Shown here in pieces: positions 48,697 through 61,638 of a stretch of DNA of 64,000 bases (within the stretch, counting starts at the first letter, position 1; each line of letters starts with the position of its first letter). The position numbers and the translations under genes were made by a program. The DNA comes from Colletes latitarsis (lineage: Eukaryota > Arthropoda > Insecta > Hymenoptera > Colletidae), in assembly GCF_051014445.1 (NCBI RefSeq), contig NC_135146.1:2170001-2234000 (forward strand), in the 5' to 3' direction. Below the pieces are notes generated by a model. The model was not told the origin of the DNA. It searched no databases and saw nothing but the letters and a program-made list of their open reading frames with translations.

Positions 48697-51114
48697 TCCT
48701 CTAAAATATAGATTGAATCCAAGTTTAAGTCACTGTTGTAGTGTGGTACAACATTACTACGTGATCCAAACCAGAAAACTCCCAGGATCTGGCCAACAAG
48801 TATGCGAAAAATCCGAAAGTATGAGCCAGATGATGGCAAATACCAGACCTAACCCTGACCTAACCGGTGTTATCCTCTGAAATATAGATTGAATCCAGGG
48901 TTAACTCACTGTTTGAGTGTGGTACCACATTACTACGTGATCCAACCCAGATAACCCAGGATCTGTCCAACAAGTAGGTGAAAATTGCGAAAATATGGTC
49001 CAGATCATGCCAAATACCAGACCTAACCCTGACCTAACCGGTGTTATCCTCTAAAATATAGATTGAACTCAGGTTTAACTCACTGTTTCAGTGTGGTACC
49101 ACACTACTACGTGATCCAACCCAGAAAAAGCCCAGCATTTGGCTAACAATTATGCTAAAAAAGCAAAAGCATGAGCGAGATGAGGGCAAATCCCAGACCT
49201 AACCGGTGTTATCCTCTAAAGTATTGATCGTATCCCGGTTGAACCCGCTGTTTCAGTGTGGTACCACAATACTACGTGATCCATACCAGCAAAAGCCCGG
49301 GATATGGCCAACATGTATACGAAAAATGCGAGAGTATAAGACAGATGATGGAAAATACCAGACCTAACCCTGACCTAACCGGTGTTATCGTCTAAAATAT
49401 TGATTGTACCCAGGCTTACCTCACTGTTACAGTGTGGTACCACATTACTACGTGATCCAACCTAGAAAACGCCCAGGATCAGGCCAACAAGTATGCGAAA
49501 AATGCGAAAGTATGAGCCAGATGATGGCAATTACCAGACATAACCCTGACCAAACCGGTGTTATCCTCTAAAATATAGATTGTATCCAGGTTGAACTCTC
49601 TGTTTCAATGTGGTACCACATTACTACGTGATCCAACCCAGAAAAAGCCCAGCATTTGGCTAACAATTATGCTAAAAAAGCAAAAGCATGAGCGAGATGG
49701 GGGCAAATCCTAGACCTAACCGGTGTTATCCTCTAAAGTATTGATCGGATCCCGGTTGAACCCGCTGTTTCAGTGTGGTGCCATACTACTACGTGATCCA
49801 TACCAGCAATCGCCCGGGATATGGCCAACATGTATACGAAAAATGCGAAAGTATAAGACAGATAATGGAAAAAACCACACCCAACCCTGACCTAACCGGT
49901 GTTATCCTCTAAAATATAGATTGAATCCAAGTTCAACTCACTGTTGCAGTGTGGTACCACATTGCTACGTGATCCAAACCAGAAAACGCCCAGGATCTGG
50001 CCAACAAGTATGCGAAAAATGCGAAAGTATGAGTCAGATGATGGCAAATGCCAGACCTAACCCTGACCTAACCGGTGTTATCCTCTAAAATATAGATAGA
50101 ATCCAGGTTTAACTCACTGTTTCAGTGTGGTACCACATTGCTACGTGATCTAAACCAGAAAACGCCCAGGATCTGGCCAACAAGTATGCGAAAAATGCGA
50201 AAGTATGAGCCAGATGATGGCAATCACCAGACCTAACCTTGACCTAACCGGTGTTATCCTCTTTAATATAGATTGAATCCAGGTTTAACTCACTGTTTCA
50301 GTTTGGTACCACATTACTACGTGATCCAACCCAGAAAATGCCCAGCATTTGGCTAACAATTATGATAAAAAAGCAAAAGCATGAGCGAGATGAGGGCAAA
50401 TCCCAGACCTAACCGGTGTTATCCTCTGAAGTATTGATCGGATCCCGGTTGAACCCAGTGTTTCATTGTGGTACCACAATACTACGTGATCCATACCAGC
50501 AAAAGCCCGGGATATGGCCAACATGTATACGAAAAATGCGAAAGTATAAGACAGATGATGGAAAATACCAGACCTAACCCTGACCTAACCGGTGTTCTCG
50601 TCTAAAATATTGATCGTACCCAGGCTTACCTCACTGTTACAGTGTGGTACCACATTACTACGTGATCCAACCTAGAAAACGCCCAGGATCTGGCCAACAA
50701 GTAGGCGAAAAATGCGAAAGTATGAGCCAGATGATGGCAATTACCAGACCTAACCTTGACCAAACCGGTGTTATCCTCTGAAATATAGATTGAATCCAGG
50801 TTGAACTCTCTGTTTCAATGTGGTACCACATTAGTACGTGATCCAACCCAGAAAAAGCCCAGCATTTGGCTAACAATTATGCTAAAAAAGCAAAAGCATG
50901 AGCGAGATGAGGGCAAATCCCAGACCTAACCGGTGTTATCCTCTAAAGTATTGATCGGATCCCGGTTGAACCCGCTGTTTCAGTGTGGTGCCACAATACT
51001 ACGTGATCCATACCAGCAAACGCCCGGGATATGGCCAACATGTATACGAAAAATGCGAAAGTATAAGACAGATGATGGAAAATACCAGACCTAACCCTGA
51101 CCTAACCGGTGTTA
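48697..51114 (+). repeat. 2,418-bp higher-order unit, complete copy A
   Basis: Starts at TCCTCTAAAATATAGATTG, 48697, and repeats at 51115. The GGTGTTCTCGTC marker recurs as CGTC at 48181, 50599 and 53017, two exact 2,418-bp steps. Confidence 0.9.
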
Positions 51115-53532
51115 TCCTCTAAAATATAGATTGAATCCAAGTTTAAGTCACTGTTGTAGTGTGGTACAACATTACTACGTGATCCAAACCAGAAAACTCC
51201 CAGGATCTGGCCAACAAGTATGCGAAAAATCCGAAAGTATGAGCCAGATGATGGCAAATACCAGACCTAACCCTGACCTAACCGGTGTTATCCTCTGAAA
51301 TATAGATTGAATCCAGGGTTAACTCACTGTTTGAGTGTGGTACCACATTACTACGTGATCCAACCCAGATAACCCAGGATCTGTCCAACAAGTAGGTGAA
51401 AATTGCGAAAATATGGTCCAGATCATGCCAAATACCAGACCTAACCCTGACCTAACCGGTGTTATCCTCTAAAATATAGATTGAACTCAGGTTTAACTCA
51501 CTGTTTCAGTGTGGTACCACACTACTACGTGATCCAACCCAGAAAAAGCCCAGCATTTGGCTAACAATTATGCTAAAAAAGCAAAAGCATGAGCGAGATG
51601 AGGGCAAATCCCAGACCTAACCGGTGTTATCCTCTAAAGTATTGATCGGATCCCGGTTGAACCCGCTGTTTCAGTGTGGTACCACAATACTACGTGATCC
51701 ATACCAGCAAAAGCCCGGGATATGGCCAACATGTATACGAAAAATGCGAGAGTATAAGACAGATGATGGAAAATACCAGACCTAACCCTGACCTAACCGG
51801 TGTTATCGTCTAAAATATTGATTGTACCCAGGCTTACCTCACTGTTACAGTGTGGTACCACATTACTACGTGATCCAACCTAGAAAACGCCCAGGATCAG
51901 GCCAACAAGTATGCGAAAAATGCGAAAGTATGAGCCAGATGATGGCAATTACCAGACATAACCCTGACCAAACCGGTGTTATCCTCTAAAATATAGATTG
52001 TATCCAGGTTGAACTCTCTGTTTCAATGTGGTACCACATTACTACGTGATCCAACCCAGAAAAAGCCCAGCATTTGGCTAACAATTATGCTAAAAAAGCA
52101 AAAGCATGAGCGAGATGGGGGCAAATCCTAGACCTAACCGGTGTTATCCTCTAAAGTATTGATCGGATCCCGGTTGAACCCGCTGTTTCAGTGTGGTGCC
52201 ATACTACTACGTGATCCATACCAGCAATCGCCCGGGATATGGCCAACATGTATAGGAAAAATGCGAAAGTATAAGACAGATAATGGAAAAAACCACACCC
52301 AACCCTGACCTAACCGGTGTTATCCTCTAAAATATAGATTGAATCCAAGTTTAACTCACTGTTGCAGTGTGGTACCACATTGCTACGTGATCCAAACCAG
52401 AAAACGCCCAGGATCTGGCCAACAAGTATGCGAAAAATGCGAAAGTATGAGTCAGATGATGGCAAATGCCAGACCTAACCCTGACCTAACCGGTGTTATC
52501 CTCTAAAATATAGATAGAATCCAGGTTTAACTCACAGTTTCAGTGTGGTACCACATTGCTACGTGATCTAAACCAGAAAACGCCCAGGATCTGGCCAACA
52601 AGTATGCGAAAAATGCGAAAGTATGAGCCAGATGATGGCAATCACCAGACCTAACCTTGACCTAACCGGTGTTATCCTCTTTAATATAGATTGAATCCAG
52701 GTTTAACTCACTGTTTCAGTTTGGTACCACATTACTACGTGATCCAACCCAGAAAATGCCCAGCATTTGGCTAACAATTATGATAAAAAAGCAAAAGCAT
52801 GAGCGAGATGAGGGCAAATCCCAGACCTAACCGGTGTTATCCTCTGAAGTATTGATCGGATCCCGGTTGAACCCAGTGTTTCAGTGTGGTACCACAATAC
52901 TACGTGATCCATACCAGCAAAAGCCCGGGATATGGCCAACATGTATACGAAAAATGCGAAAGTATAAGACAGATGATGGAAAATACCAGACCTAACCCTG
53001 ACCTAACCGGTGTTCTCGTCTAAAATATTGATCGTACCCAGGCTTACCTCACTGTTACAGTGTGGTACCACATTACTACGTGATCCAACCTAGAAAACGC
53101 CCAGGATCTGGCCAACAAGTAGGCGAAAAATGCGAAAGTATGAGCCAGATGATGGCAATTACCAGACCTAACCTTGACCAAACCGGTGTTATCCTCTGAA
53201 ATATAGATTGAATCCAGGTTGAACTCTCTGTTTCAATGTGGTACCACATTAGTACGTGATCCAACCCAGAAAAAGCCCAGCATTTGGCTAACAATTATGC
53301 TAAAAAAGCAAAAGCATGAGCGAGATGAGGGCAAATGCCAGACCTAACCGGTGTTATCCTCTAAAGTATTGATGGGATCCCGGTTGAACCCGCTGTTTCA
53401 GTGTGGTGCCACAATACTACGTGATCCATACCAGCAAACGCCCGGGATATGGCCAACATGTATACGAAAAATGCGAAAGTATAAGACAGATGATGGAAAA
53501 TACCAGACCTAACCCTGACCTAACCGGTGTTA
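51115..53532 (+). repeat. 2,418-bp higher-order unit, complete copy B
   Basis: Nearly identical to copy A; small differences only, for example TATACGAAAA against TATAGGAAAA and GATCGGATCC against GATGGGATCC. The series ends at 53532, and the next monomer is a different class. Confidence 0.9.
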
Positions 53533-55754
53533 TCCTCTAAAATATAGATTGAATCCAAGTTTAACTCACTGTTGCAGTGTGGTACCACATTGCTACGTGA
53601 TCCAAACCAGAAAACGCCCAGGATCTGGCCAACAAGTATGCGAAAAATGCGAAAGTATGAGCCAGATGATGGCAAATACCAGACCTAACCCTGACCTAAC
53701 CGGTGTTATCGTCTAAAATATCGATCGCACCCAGGCTTACCTCACTGTTACAGTGTGGTACCACATTACTACGTGATCCAACCTAGAAAACGCCAAGGAT
53801 CAGGCCAACAAGTATGCGAAAAATCCGAAAGTATGAGCCAGATAATATCAAATACCAGACCTAACCCTGACCTAACCGGTGTTATCCTCTAAACTATAGA
53901 TTGAATCCAGGTTGAACTCTCTGTTTCAATGTGGTACCACATTACTACGTGATCCAACCCAGAAAAAGCCCAGCATTTGGCTAACAATTATGCTAAAAAA
54001 GCAAAAGCATGAGCGAGATGAGGGCAAATTCCAGACCTAACCGGTGTTATCCTCTAAAGTATTGATCGGATCCCGGTTGAACCCGCTGTTTCAGTGTGGT
54101 ACCACAATACTACGTGATCCATACCAGCAAAAGCCCGGGATATGGACAACATGTATACGAAAAATGCGAAAGTATAAAACAGATGATGGAAAATACCAGA
54201 CCTAACCCTGACCTAACCGGTGTTATCCTCTAAAATATAGATTGAATCCAGGTTTAACTCACTGTTTCAGTGTGGTACCACATTGCTACGTGATCCAAAC
54301 CAGAAAACGCCCAGGATCTGGCCAACAAGTATGCGAAAAATGCGAAAGAATGAGCCAGATGATGGCAAATACCAGACCTAACCCTGACCTAACCGGTGTT
54401 ATCCTCTAAAATATAGATTGAATCCAAGTTTAACTCACTGTTGTAGTGTGGTACAACATTACTACGTGATCCAAACCAGAAAACTCTCAGGATCTGGCCA
54501 ACAAGTATGCGAAAAATCCGAAAGTATGAGCCAGATGATGGCAAATACCAGACCTAACCCTGACCTAACCGGTGTTATCCTCTGAAGTATAGATTGAATC
54601 CAGGGTTAACTCACTGTTTGAGTGTGGTACCACATTACTACGTGATCCAACCCAGAAAAAACCGAGGATCTGTCCAACAAGTAGGTGAAAATTGCGAAAA
54701 TATGGTCCAGATCATGCCAAATACCAGACCTAACCCTGACCTAACCGGTGTTATCCTCTAAAATATAGATTGAACTCAGGTTTAACTCACTGTTTCAGTG
54801 TGGTACCACACTACTAAGTGATCCAACCCAGAAAAAGCCCACCATCTGGCCAACAAGTATGCGCAAGAAGCGAAAGTATGTGCGAGATGAGGGCAAATAC
54901 CACACCTAACCTTGACCTAACCAGTGTTATCCTCTCAAATATAGATTCAATCCAGGTTTAACTCACTGTTGCAGTGCGGTACCACATTACTACGTGATCC
55001 AACCCAGAAAAATCCCAGGATCTGTCCAACAAGTAGGTGAAAATTGCGAAAATATGGTCCAGATCATGCCAAATACCAGACCTAACCCTGACCTAACCGG
55101 TGTTATCCTCTAAAATATAGATTGAACTCAGGTTTAACTCACTGTTTCAGTGTGGTACCACAATACTACGTGATCCCAACCAGAATACGCCCACCATCTG
55201 GGCAACAAGTATGCGCAAGAAGCGAAAGTATGTGCGAGATGAGGGCCAATCCCAGAGCTAACAAAGACTTAACCGGGGTTATCCTCTAATGTTTTATTCG
55301 GAACCAGGTTTAATTGCCTGTTTCGGTGTGGTACCACATTACTACGTGAACCAAACCAGAAAACGCCCAGGATCTGGCCAACAAGTAGGCGAAAAAAGCG
55401 AAAGTATGTGCCAGATGATGGAAAATACCAGACCTAACCCTGACCTAACCGGTGTTAGCCTCTAATATATAGATTGAATCCAGGATTAACTCACTGTTTC
55501 AGTGTGGTACCACACTACTAAGTGATCCAACCCAGAAAAAGCCCACCATCTGGCCAACAAGTATGCGCAAGAAGCGAAAGTATGTGCGAGAAGAGGGCAA
55601 ATCCCAGATCTAACACAGACTTAACCGGGGTTGTCCTCTAATGTTTTATTCGGAACCAGGTTTAATTGCCTGTTTCGGTGTGGTACCACATTACTACGTG
55701 ACCCAAACCAGAAAACGCCCAGGATCTGGCCAACAAGTAGGCGAAAAAAGCGAA
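53533..55754 (+). repeat. Satellite with mixed monomer order
   Basis: About 2.2 kb of satellite, including several monomers of the TTTAATTGCCTGTTTCGG class. No other feature is seen. Confidence 0.85.
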
Positions 55755-58372
55755 AGTATGAGCCAGATGATGGCAAACACCAGACCTAACCTTGACCTAA
55801 CCGGTGTTATCCTCTTTAATATAGATTGAATCCAGGTTTAACTCACTGTTTCAGTTTGGTACCACATAACTACGTGATCCAACCTAGAAAAAGCCCAGCA
55901 TTTGGCTAACAATTATGCTAAAAAAGCAAAAGCATGAGCGAGATGAGGGCAAATCCCAGACCTAACCGGTGTTATCCTCTAAAGTATTGATCGGATCCCG
56001 GTTGAACCCGCTGTTTGAGTGTGGTACCACAATACTACGTGATCCATACCAGCAAATGCCCGGGATATGGCCAACATGTATACGAAAAATGCGAAAGTAT
56101 AAGACAGATGATGGAAAATACCAGACCTAACCCTGACCTAACCGGTGTTATCGTCTAAAATATTGATCGTACCCAGGCTTACCTCACTGTTACAGTGTGG
56201 TACCACATTACTACGTGATCCAACCTAGAAAACGCCCAGGATCAGGCCAACAAGTATGCGAAAAATGCGAAAGTATGAGCCAGATGATGGCAAATACCAG
56301 ACCTAACCCTGACCTAACCGGTGTTATCGCCTAAAATATTGATCGTTCCAAGGCTTACCTCACTGTTACAGTGTGGTACCACATTACTACGTGTTCCAAC
56401 CTAGAAAACGCCCAGGATCTGGCCAACAAGTTGGCGAAAAATGCGAAAGTATGAGCCAGATGATGGCAATTACCAGACCTAACCCTGACCAAACCGGTGT
56501 TGTCCTCTAAAATATAGATTGAATCCAGGTTGAACTCTCTGTTTCTATGTGGTACCACATTACTACGTGATCCAACCCAGAAAAAGCCCAGCATTTGGCT
56601 AACAATTATGCTAAAAAAGCAAAAGCATGAGCGAGATGAGGGCAAATCCCAGGCCTAACCGGTGTTATCCTCTAAAGTATTGATCGGATCCCGGTTGAAC
56701 CCGCTGTTTCAGTGTGGTGCCACAATACTACGTGATCCATACCAGCAAACGCCCGGGATATGGCCAACATGTATACGAAAAATGCGAAAGTATGAGCCAG
56801 ATGATGGAAAATACCAGACCTAACCCTGACCTAACCGGTGTTATCGTCTAAAAAATAGATTGAATCCAAGTTTAACTCACTGTTGCAGTGTGGTACCACA
56901 TTACTACGTGATCCAAACCAGAAAACTCCCAGGATCTGGCCAACAAGTATGCGAAAAATCCGAAAGTATGAGCCAGATGATGGCAAATACCAGACCTAAC
57001 CCTGACCTAACCGGTGTTATCCTCTAAAATATAGATTGAATCCAGGTTTAACTCACTTTTTCAGTGTGGTACCACATTGCTACGTGATCCAAACCAGAAA
57101 ACGCCCAGGATCAGGCCAACAAGTATGCGAAAAATGCGAAAGTATGAGCCAGATGATGGCAAATACCAGACCTAACCCTGACCTAACCGGTGTTATCCTC
57201 TAAAATATAGATTGAATCCAAGTTTAACTCACTGTTGTAGTGTGGTACAACATTACTACGTGATCCAAACCAGAAAACTCCCAGGATCTGGCCAACAAGT
57301 ATGCGAAAAATCCGAAAGTATGAGCCAGATGATGGCAAATACCAGACCTAACCCTGACCTAACCGGTGTTATCCTCTGAAATATAGATTGAATCCAGGTT
57401 TAACTCACTGTTTGAGTGTGGTACCACATTACTACGTGATCCAACCCAGAAAAAACCCAGGATCTGTCCAACAAGTAGGTGAAAATTGCGAAAATATGGT
57501 CCAGATCATGCCAAATACCAGACCTAACCCTGACCTAACCGGTGTTATCCTCTAAAATATAGATTGAACTCAGGTTTAACTCACAGTTTCAGTGTGGTAC
57601 CACAATACTACGTGATCCCAACCTGAATACGCCCAGGATCTGGCCAACAAGTATGCGAAAAATGCGAAAGTATGTGCGAGATGAGGGCAAATCCCAGACC
57701 TAACTCAGACTTAACCGGGGTTATCCTCTAATGTTTTAATCGAAACCAGATTTAATTGCCTGTTTCGGTGTGGTACCACATTACTACGTGACCCAAACCA
57801 GAAAACGCCCAGGATCTGGCCAACAAGTAGGCGAAAAAAGCGAAAGTATGTGCCAGATGATGGAAAATACCAGACCTAACCCTGACCTAACCGGTGTTAG
57901 CCTCTAATATATAGATTGAATCCAGGATTAACTCACTGTTTCAGTGTGGTACCACACTACTAAGTGATCCAACCCAGAAAAAGCCCACCATCTGGCCAAC
58001 AAGTATGCGCAAGAAGCGAAAGTATGTGCGAGATGAGGGCCAATCCCAGAGCTAACAAAGACTTAACCGGGGTTATCCTCTAATGTTTTATTCGGAACCA
58101 GGTTTAATTGCCTGTTTCGGTGTGGTACCACATTACTACGTGAACCAAACCAGAAAACGCCCAGGATCTGGCCAACAAGTAGGCGAAAAAAGCGAAAGTA
58201 TGTGCCAGATGATGGAAAATACCAGACCTAACCTAGACCTAACCGGTTTTATCCTCTAAAATATAGATAGAATCCAGGTTTAACTCACTGTTTCAGTGTG
58301 GTACCACATTGCTACGTGATCCAAACCAGAAAACGCCCAGGATCTGGCCAACAAGTATGCGAAAAATGCGAA
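55755..58372 (+). repeat. 2,618-bp higher-order unit, first copy (no insertion)
   Basis: Repeats at 58373 with a constant 2,618-bp offset. The rare ATCGCCTAAAATATTG and ACGTGTTCC variants occur in both (CGCCT at 56328 and 58946). This copy lacks the retrotransposon that interrupts the second. Confidence 0.88.
56449..56462 (+). repeat. Paralogous empty site for copy 3
   Basis: A single GTATGAGCCAGATG followed by ATGGCAATTACC, exactly 2,618 bp before the copy 3 insertion point. It shares both flanks of copy 3, including the ACGTGTTCC variant on the left and GGTGTTGTCC on the right. It shows the pre-insertion sequence. Confidence 0.92.
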
Positions 58373-59080
58373 AGTATGAGCCAGATGATGGCAAACACCA
58401 GACCTAACCTTGACCTAACCGGTGTTATCCTCTTTAATATAGATTGAATCCAGGTTTAACTCACTGTTTCAGTTTGGTACCACATAACTACGTGATCCAA
58501 CCCAGAAAAAGCCCAGCATTTGGCTAACAATTATGCTAAAAAATCAAAAGCATGAGCGAGATGAGGGCAAATCCCAGACCTAACCGGTGTTATCCTCTAA
58601 AGTATTGATCGGATCCCGGTTGAACCCGCTGTTTGAGTGTGGTACCACAATACTACGTGATCCATACCAGCAAATGCCCGAGATATGGCCAACATGTATA
58701 CGAAAAATGCGAAAGTATAAGACAGATGATGGAAAATACCAGACCTAACCCTGACCTAACCGGTGTTATCGTCTAAAATATTGATCGTACCCAGGCTTAC
58801 CTCACTGTTACAGTGTGGTACCACATTACTACGTGATCCAACCTAGAAAACGCCCAGGATCAGGCCAACAAGTATGCGAAAAATGCGAAAGTATGAGCCA
58901 GATGATGGCAAATACCAGACCTAACCCTGACCTAACCGGTGTTATCGCCTAAAATATTGATCGTTCCAAGGCTTACCTCACTGTTACAGTGTGGTACCAC
59001 ATTACTACGTGTTCCAACCTAGAAAACGCCCAGGATCTGGCCAACAAGTAGGCGAAAAATGCGAAAGTATGAGCCAGATG
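58373..59080 (+). repeat. 2,618-bp higher-order unit, second copy, part before copy 3
   Basis: Matches 55755-56462. The unit continues after the retrotransposon at 62176. Confidence 0.88.
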
Positions 59081-61638
59081 TCTCTGCCGCCGCGAGTGCA
59101 TCCCGACACGACCGCCTGCGTGGCACCCCACCACGCCGCTGGGCGCTTCGGCGCCTGGACAAGGACGCCCTGATGGCAGCTGCCCTCGCTGCAACTTGGC
59201 CGCAGGGAGCGGCCGAGTTGCCGAGCATAGAGGAGGAGGTCGCCCGGCTCGGAGCGTCGGTCGCGGGCATTTGCGACGCGGCGATGCCTCGGGTCGGGCG
59301 GGCTTCTCCTCGCCGGGCGGTGTACTGGTGGTCGGATGCGATCGCGGAGTTGCGAGTCGCGACTGTCCGCGCCCGACGCCAGTACACCCGCGCGCGCCGT
59401 CGTCAACGTACAGGCGACGGCGTGGCGCGAGCGAGGGCAGCTGATGACCTGTATGGAGCATACCGTGTGGCGCGGGTTGCTCTGCAGGTCGCCATCAAAC
59501 GGGCCAAGACCCAGGCATGGAAGGAGCTCCTCCAGACCCTTGATGACGATCCATGGGGGCGCCCATATAAGGTGGTGCTGAATAAGCTCCGCCCGTGGGC
59601 GCCCCCCGTCACCGAGGGTCTTGACCCCCGGCTGCTGGAGAACGTGGTCAATACACTCTTCCCAATTGGGGAGAGGGGACCGCGTCCTCCGGCGGCGGCG
59701 GCTGTACCAGTGGAGTGGACGGGCGAGCTGGGGGTCACGCAGGAGGAGCTGGCAGCGGCCATCAGACGGCTCGGGGTTCGTAACACGGCCCCGGGTCCGG
59801 ATGGTGTGCCCGGCCGGGTTTGGGTCTTGACCCAGGGCGTCCTTGGGGCCGACCTCAGGCGGTTGTTCGACCGCTGCCTGAGGGACGGGCGATTCCCCCC
59901 CAGTTGGAAGGTGGCGAGGATGGTCCTCCTCCGGAAGGAGGGTCGGCCCGCGGAGTCTCCCTCCGCATACCGGCCCATTTGTCTCCTCGACGAGGTGGGC
60001 AAGCTCTTCGAGCGTGTGATTGCTGCCCGCCTCGTCGAGCACCTGTCGCGGGGTGATCCCGGACTGGCCGACTGCCAGTTCGGTTTCCGGGGGGGCCGAT
60101 CGACTATCGACGCGATAGGTCGTGTGAGGGCCCTCTCGGAGGCGGCCGTCTCCCGGGGAGGGGTGGCATTGGCAGTATCCTTGGATATTGCCAATGCCTT
60201 TAACACCCTCCCCTGGGAAGGGATAAGGAGGGGACTCGAATTTCATCGAGTCCCCCCTTGTCTCAGGGCGGTCGTCGAGGATTATCTCCGCGGCAGGTGG
60301 ATCGAGTATCCGGGCCGGGATGGTGATATGCGGAGGGAGGTGTACTGCGGTGTTCCGCAGGGGTCGGTCCTCGGGCCACTCCTGTGGAACATCGCGTACG
60401 ACTCGGTGTTGCGGGCCGGCCTCCCCGACGGCGTCAGCACGGTGTGTTATGCGGATGACACACTGGTGCTGGCCGTCGGGGCGCACTGGGGGAGGGCCAT
60501 GCGTCGCGCGGAGGAGGGGTCGCAACGCGTCGTCGACCGGATAAGGGGGATGGGGATGACGGTGGCGGTCCATAAGACCGAGGTGATTGCGTTTCATTCA
60601 CCTCGGCAGGATCCGCCACCCCCTCTGATCCGGGTGGGTGGGGCTGACGTCGAGGTGAAGCCCCAGATCAGGTATCTAGGGCTGATCCTCGATAGCCACT
60701 GGCGTTTCGAGAAGCATTTCCGCTGCCTGGTCCCCCGGTTGGAAAGGATGGTTGCGGCTCTGGGCCGGATCCTGCCCAACCTGGGGGGCCCGGCGGGCCG
60801 AGTTCGTCGCCTCTATGTGGCAATGGTCCAGTCGGTGGCCCTATACGGTGCCCCCGTCTGGGCGGACGACCTGGCTGCCTCCCGGCGCAGCATGACTATG
60901 CTGCGTCGGGTGCAGAGGCGCATGGCGCTCAGGGTCGTCCGCGGGTATCGGACCATGTCACATGAGGCGGCGACGGTTCTAGCGGGGATGCCGCCCATGG
61001 ACCTGCTCGCGCGGTCGCACGCGGTGATGTACCGGCACCGCGTCGACCGTCGCGCGGGGGTGGGGGCGGTCCCGGGCGGGCAGAAACCTGCTTGGGGCCA
61101 TTTGAAGCGCCAGGCCCGGCAGTCCGTGTTGCTCGCGTGGCAGGAGCGGCTGGCTCTGCCAACCGCGGGGCACCGGACTGTCGGGGCTGTTCGGCCACTC
61201 CTGAAGGAGTGGCTGGACAGAGGCCATGGCAGCCTCACCTACCGGCTGGCACAGGTATTTTCCGGGCATGGCAGCTTCGGAAGATACCTGTGCCGGATAG
61301 GGAAGGAGCCGACGGCGCGTTGCTGCCACTGCGACGCTGAGCAGGACACGGCGGATCATACCCTGGAGGTATGCCCCGCGTGGGAGGGGGAGCGCCGTGT
61401 CCTGGTCGGCGTCGTCGGGCGGGATGTCTCGCTGCCGGGCGTGGTGCGCGCCATGCTCGGCAGCGAGGAGAAGTGGAGGGCCGTGGCCTCCTTCTGCGAG
61501 AACGTAATGTTGCAGAAGGAGGCCGCGGGGAGGGAGCGCGAGCTTCAGCGGCGCGCTGAAGCTCGCGCTCGTGCGGTGGCCCGAGGTCGTCGCCCGGTCG
61601 CGAGGCGTCGCGGGCGGCCGCCTCGGCGTGGCGGATGA
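59059..61638 (+). CDS. Truncated ORF2: reverse transcriptase and zinc knuckle, satellite-derived start
   Basis: 859 codons, open throughout. The first seven codons (MRKYEPD) are satellite sequence, and the rest matches ORF2 of copy 1 from residue 209 on. The endonuclease domain is absent. The motif A aspartate is Asp376, YADD is at 464-467, and the C-terminal knuckle uses Cys755, Cys758, His767 and Cys772, all intact. The ATG at 59059 belongs to the satellite and joins the ORF2 frame by chance. There is no evidence of a promoter or of translation, so this is best read as a 5'-truncated retrotransposon fragment that keeps an open frame. If expressed it would be a reverse transcriptase without its own nickase. 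About 98% identical in protein to copy 1. Confidence 0.75.
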   Translation: MRKYEPDVSAAASASRHDRLRGTPPRRWALRRLDKDALMAAALAATWPQGAAELPSIEEEVARLGASVAGICDAAMPRVGRASPRRAVYWWSDAIAELRVATVRARRQYTRARRRQRTGDGVARARAADDLYGAYRVARVALQVAIKRAKTQAWKELLQTLDDDPWGRPYKVVLNKLRPWAPPVTEGLDPRLLENVVNTLFPIGERGPRPPAAAAVPVEWTGELGVTQEELAAAIRRLGVRNTAPGPDGVPGRVWVLTQGVLGADLRRLFDRCLRDGRFPPSWKVARMVLLRKEGRPAESPSAYRPICLLDEVGKLFERVIAARLVEHLSRGDPGLADCQFGFRGGRSTIDAIGRVRALSEAAVSRGGVALAVSLDIANAFNTLPWEGIRRGLEFHRVPPCLRAVVEDYLRGRWIEYPGRDGDMRREVYCGVPQGSVLGPLLWNIAYDSVLRAGLPDGVSTVCYADDTLVLAVGAHWGRAMRRAEEGSQRVVDRIRGMGMTVAVHKTEVIAFHSPRQDPPPPLIRVGGADVEVKPQIRYLGLILDSHWRFEKHFRCLVPRLERMVAALGRILPNLGGPAGRVRRLYVAMVQSVALYGAPVWADDLAASRRSMTMLRRVQRRMALRVVRGYRTMSHEAATVLAGMPPMDLLARSHAVMYRHRVDRRAGVGAVPGGQKPAWGHLKRQARQSVLLAWQERLALPTAGHRTVGAVRPLLKEWLDRGHGSLTYRLAQVFSGHGSFGRYLCRIGKEPTARCCHCDAEQDTADHTLEVCPAWEGERRVLVGVVGRDVSLPGVVRAMLGSEEKWRAVASFCENVMLQKEAAGRERELQRRAEARARAVARGRRPVARRRGRPPRRGG
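59067..59080 (+). repeat. Target-site duplication, left side of copy 3
   Basis: GTATGAGCCAGATG, repeated at 62176-62189. The final G could instead be element sequence (copy 1 has G at the equivalent position, 10800), so the cut lies after monomer base 135 or 136. A cut after base 135 agrees with copies 1 and 2. Confidence 0.95.

Larger units (their letters stand above)
17430..59080 (+). repeat. Satellite array, block 3
   Basis: About 41.6 kb of uninterrupted satellite, all in the same orientation, with nested higher-order repeats annotated separately. I looked for breaks in monomer phase, foreign sequence and long reading frames and found none. The recurrent 60-100 codon frames are monomer read-through. 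Confidence 0.96.
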
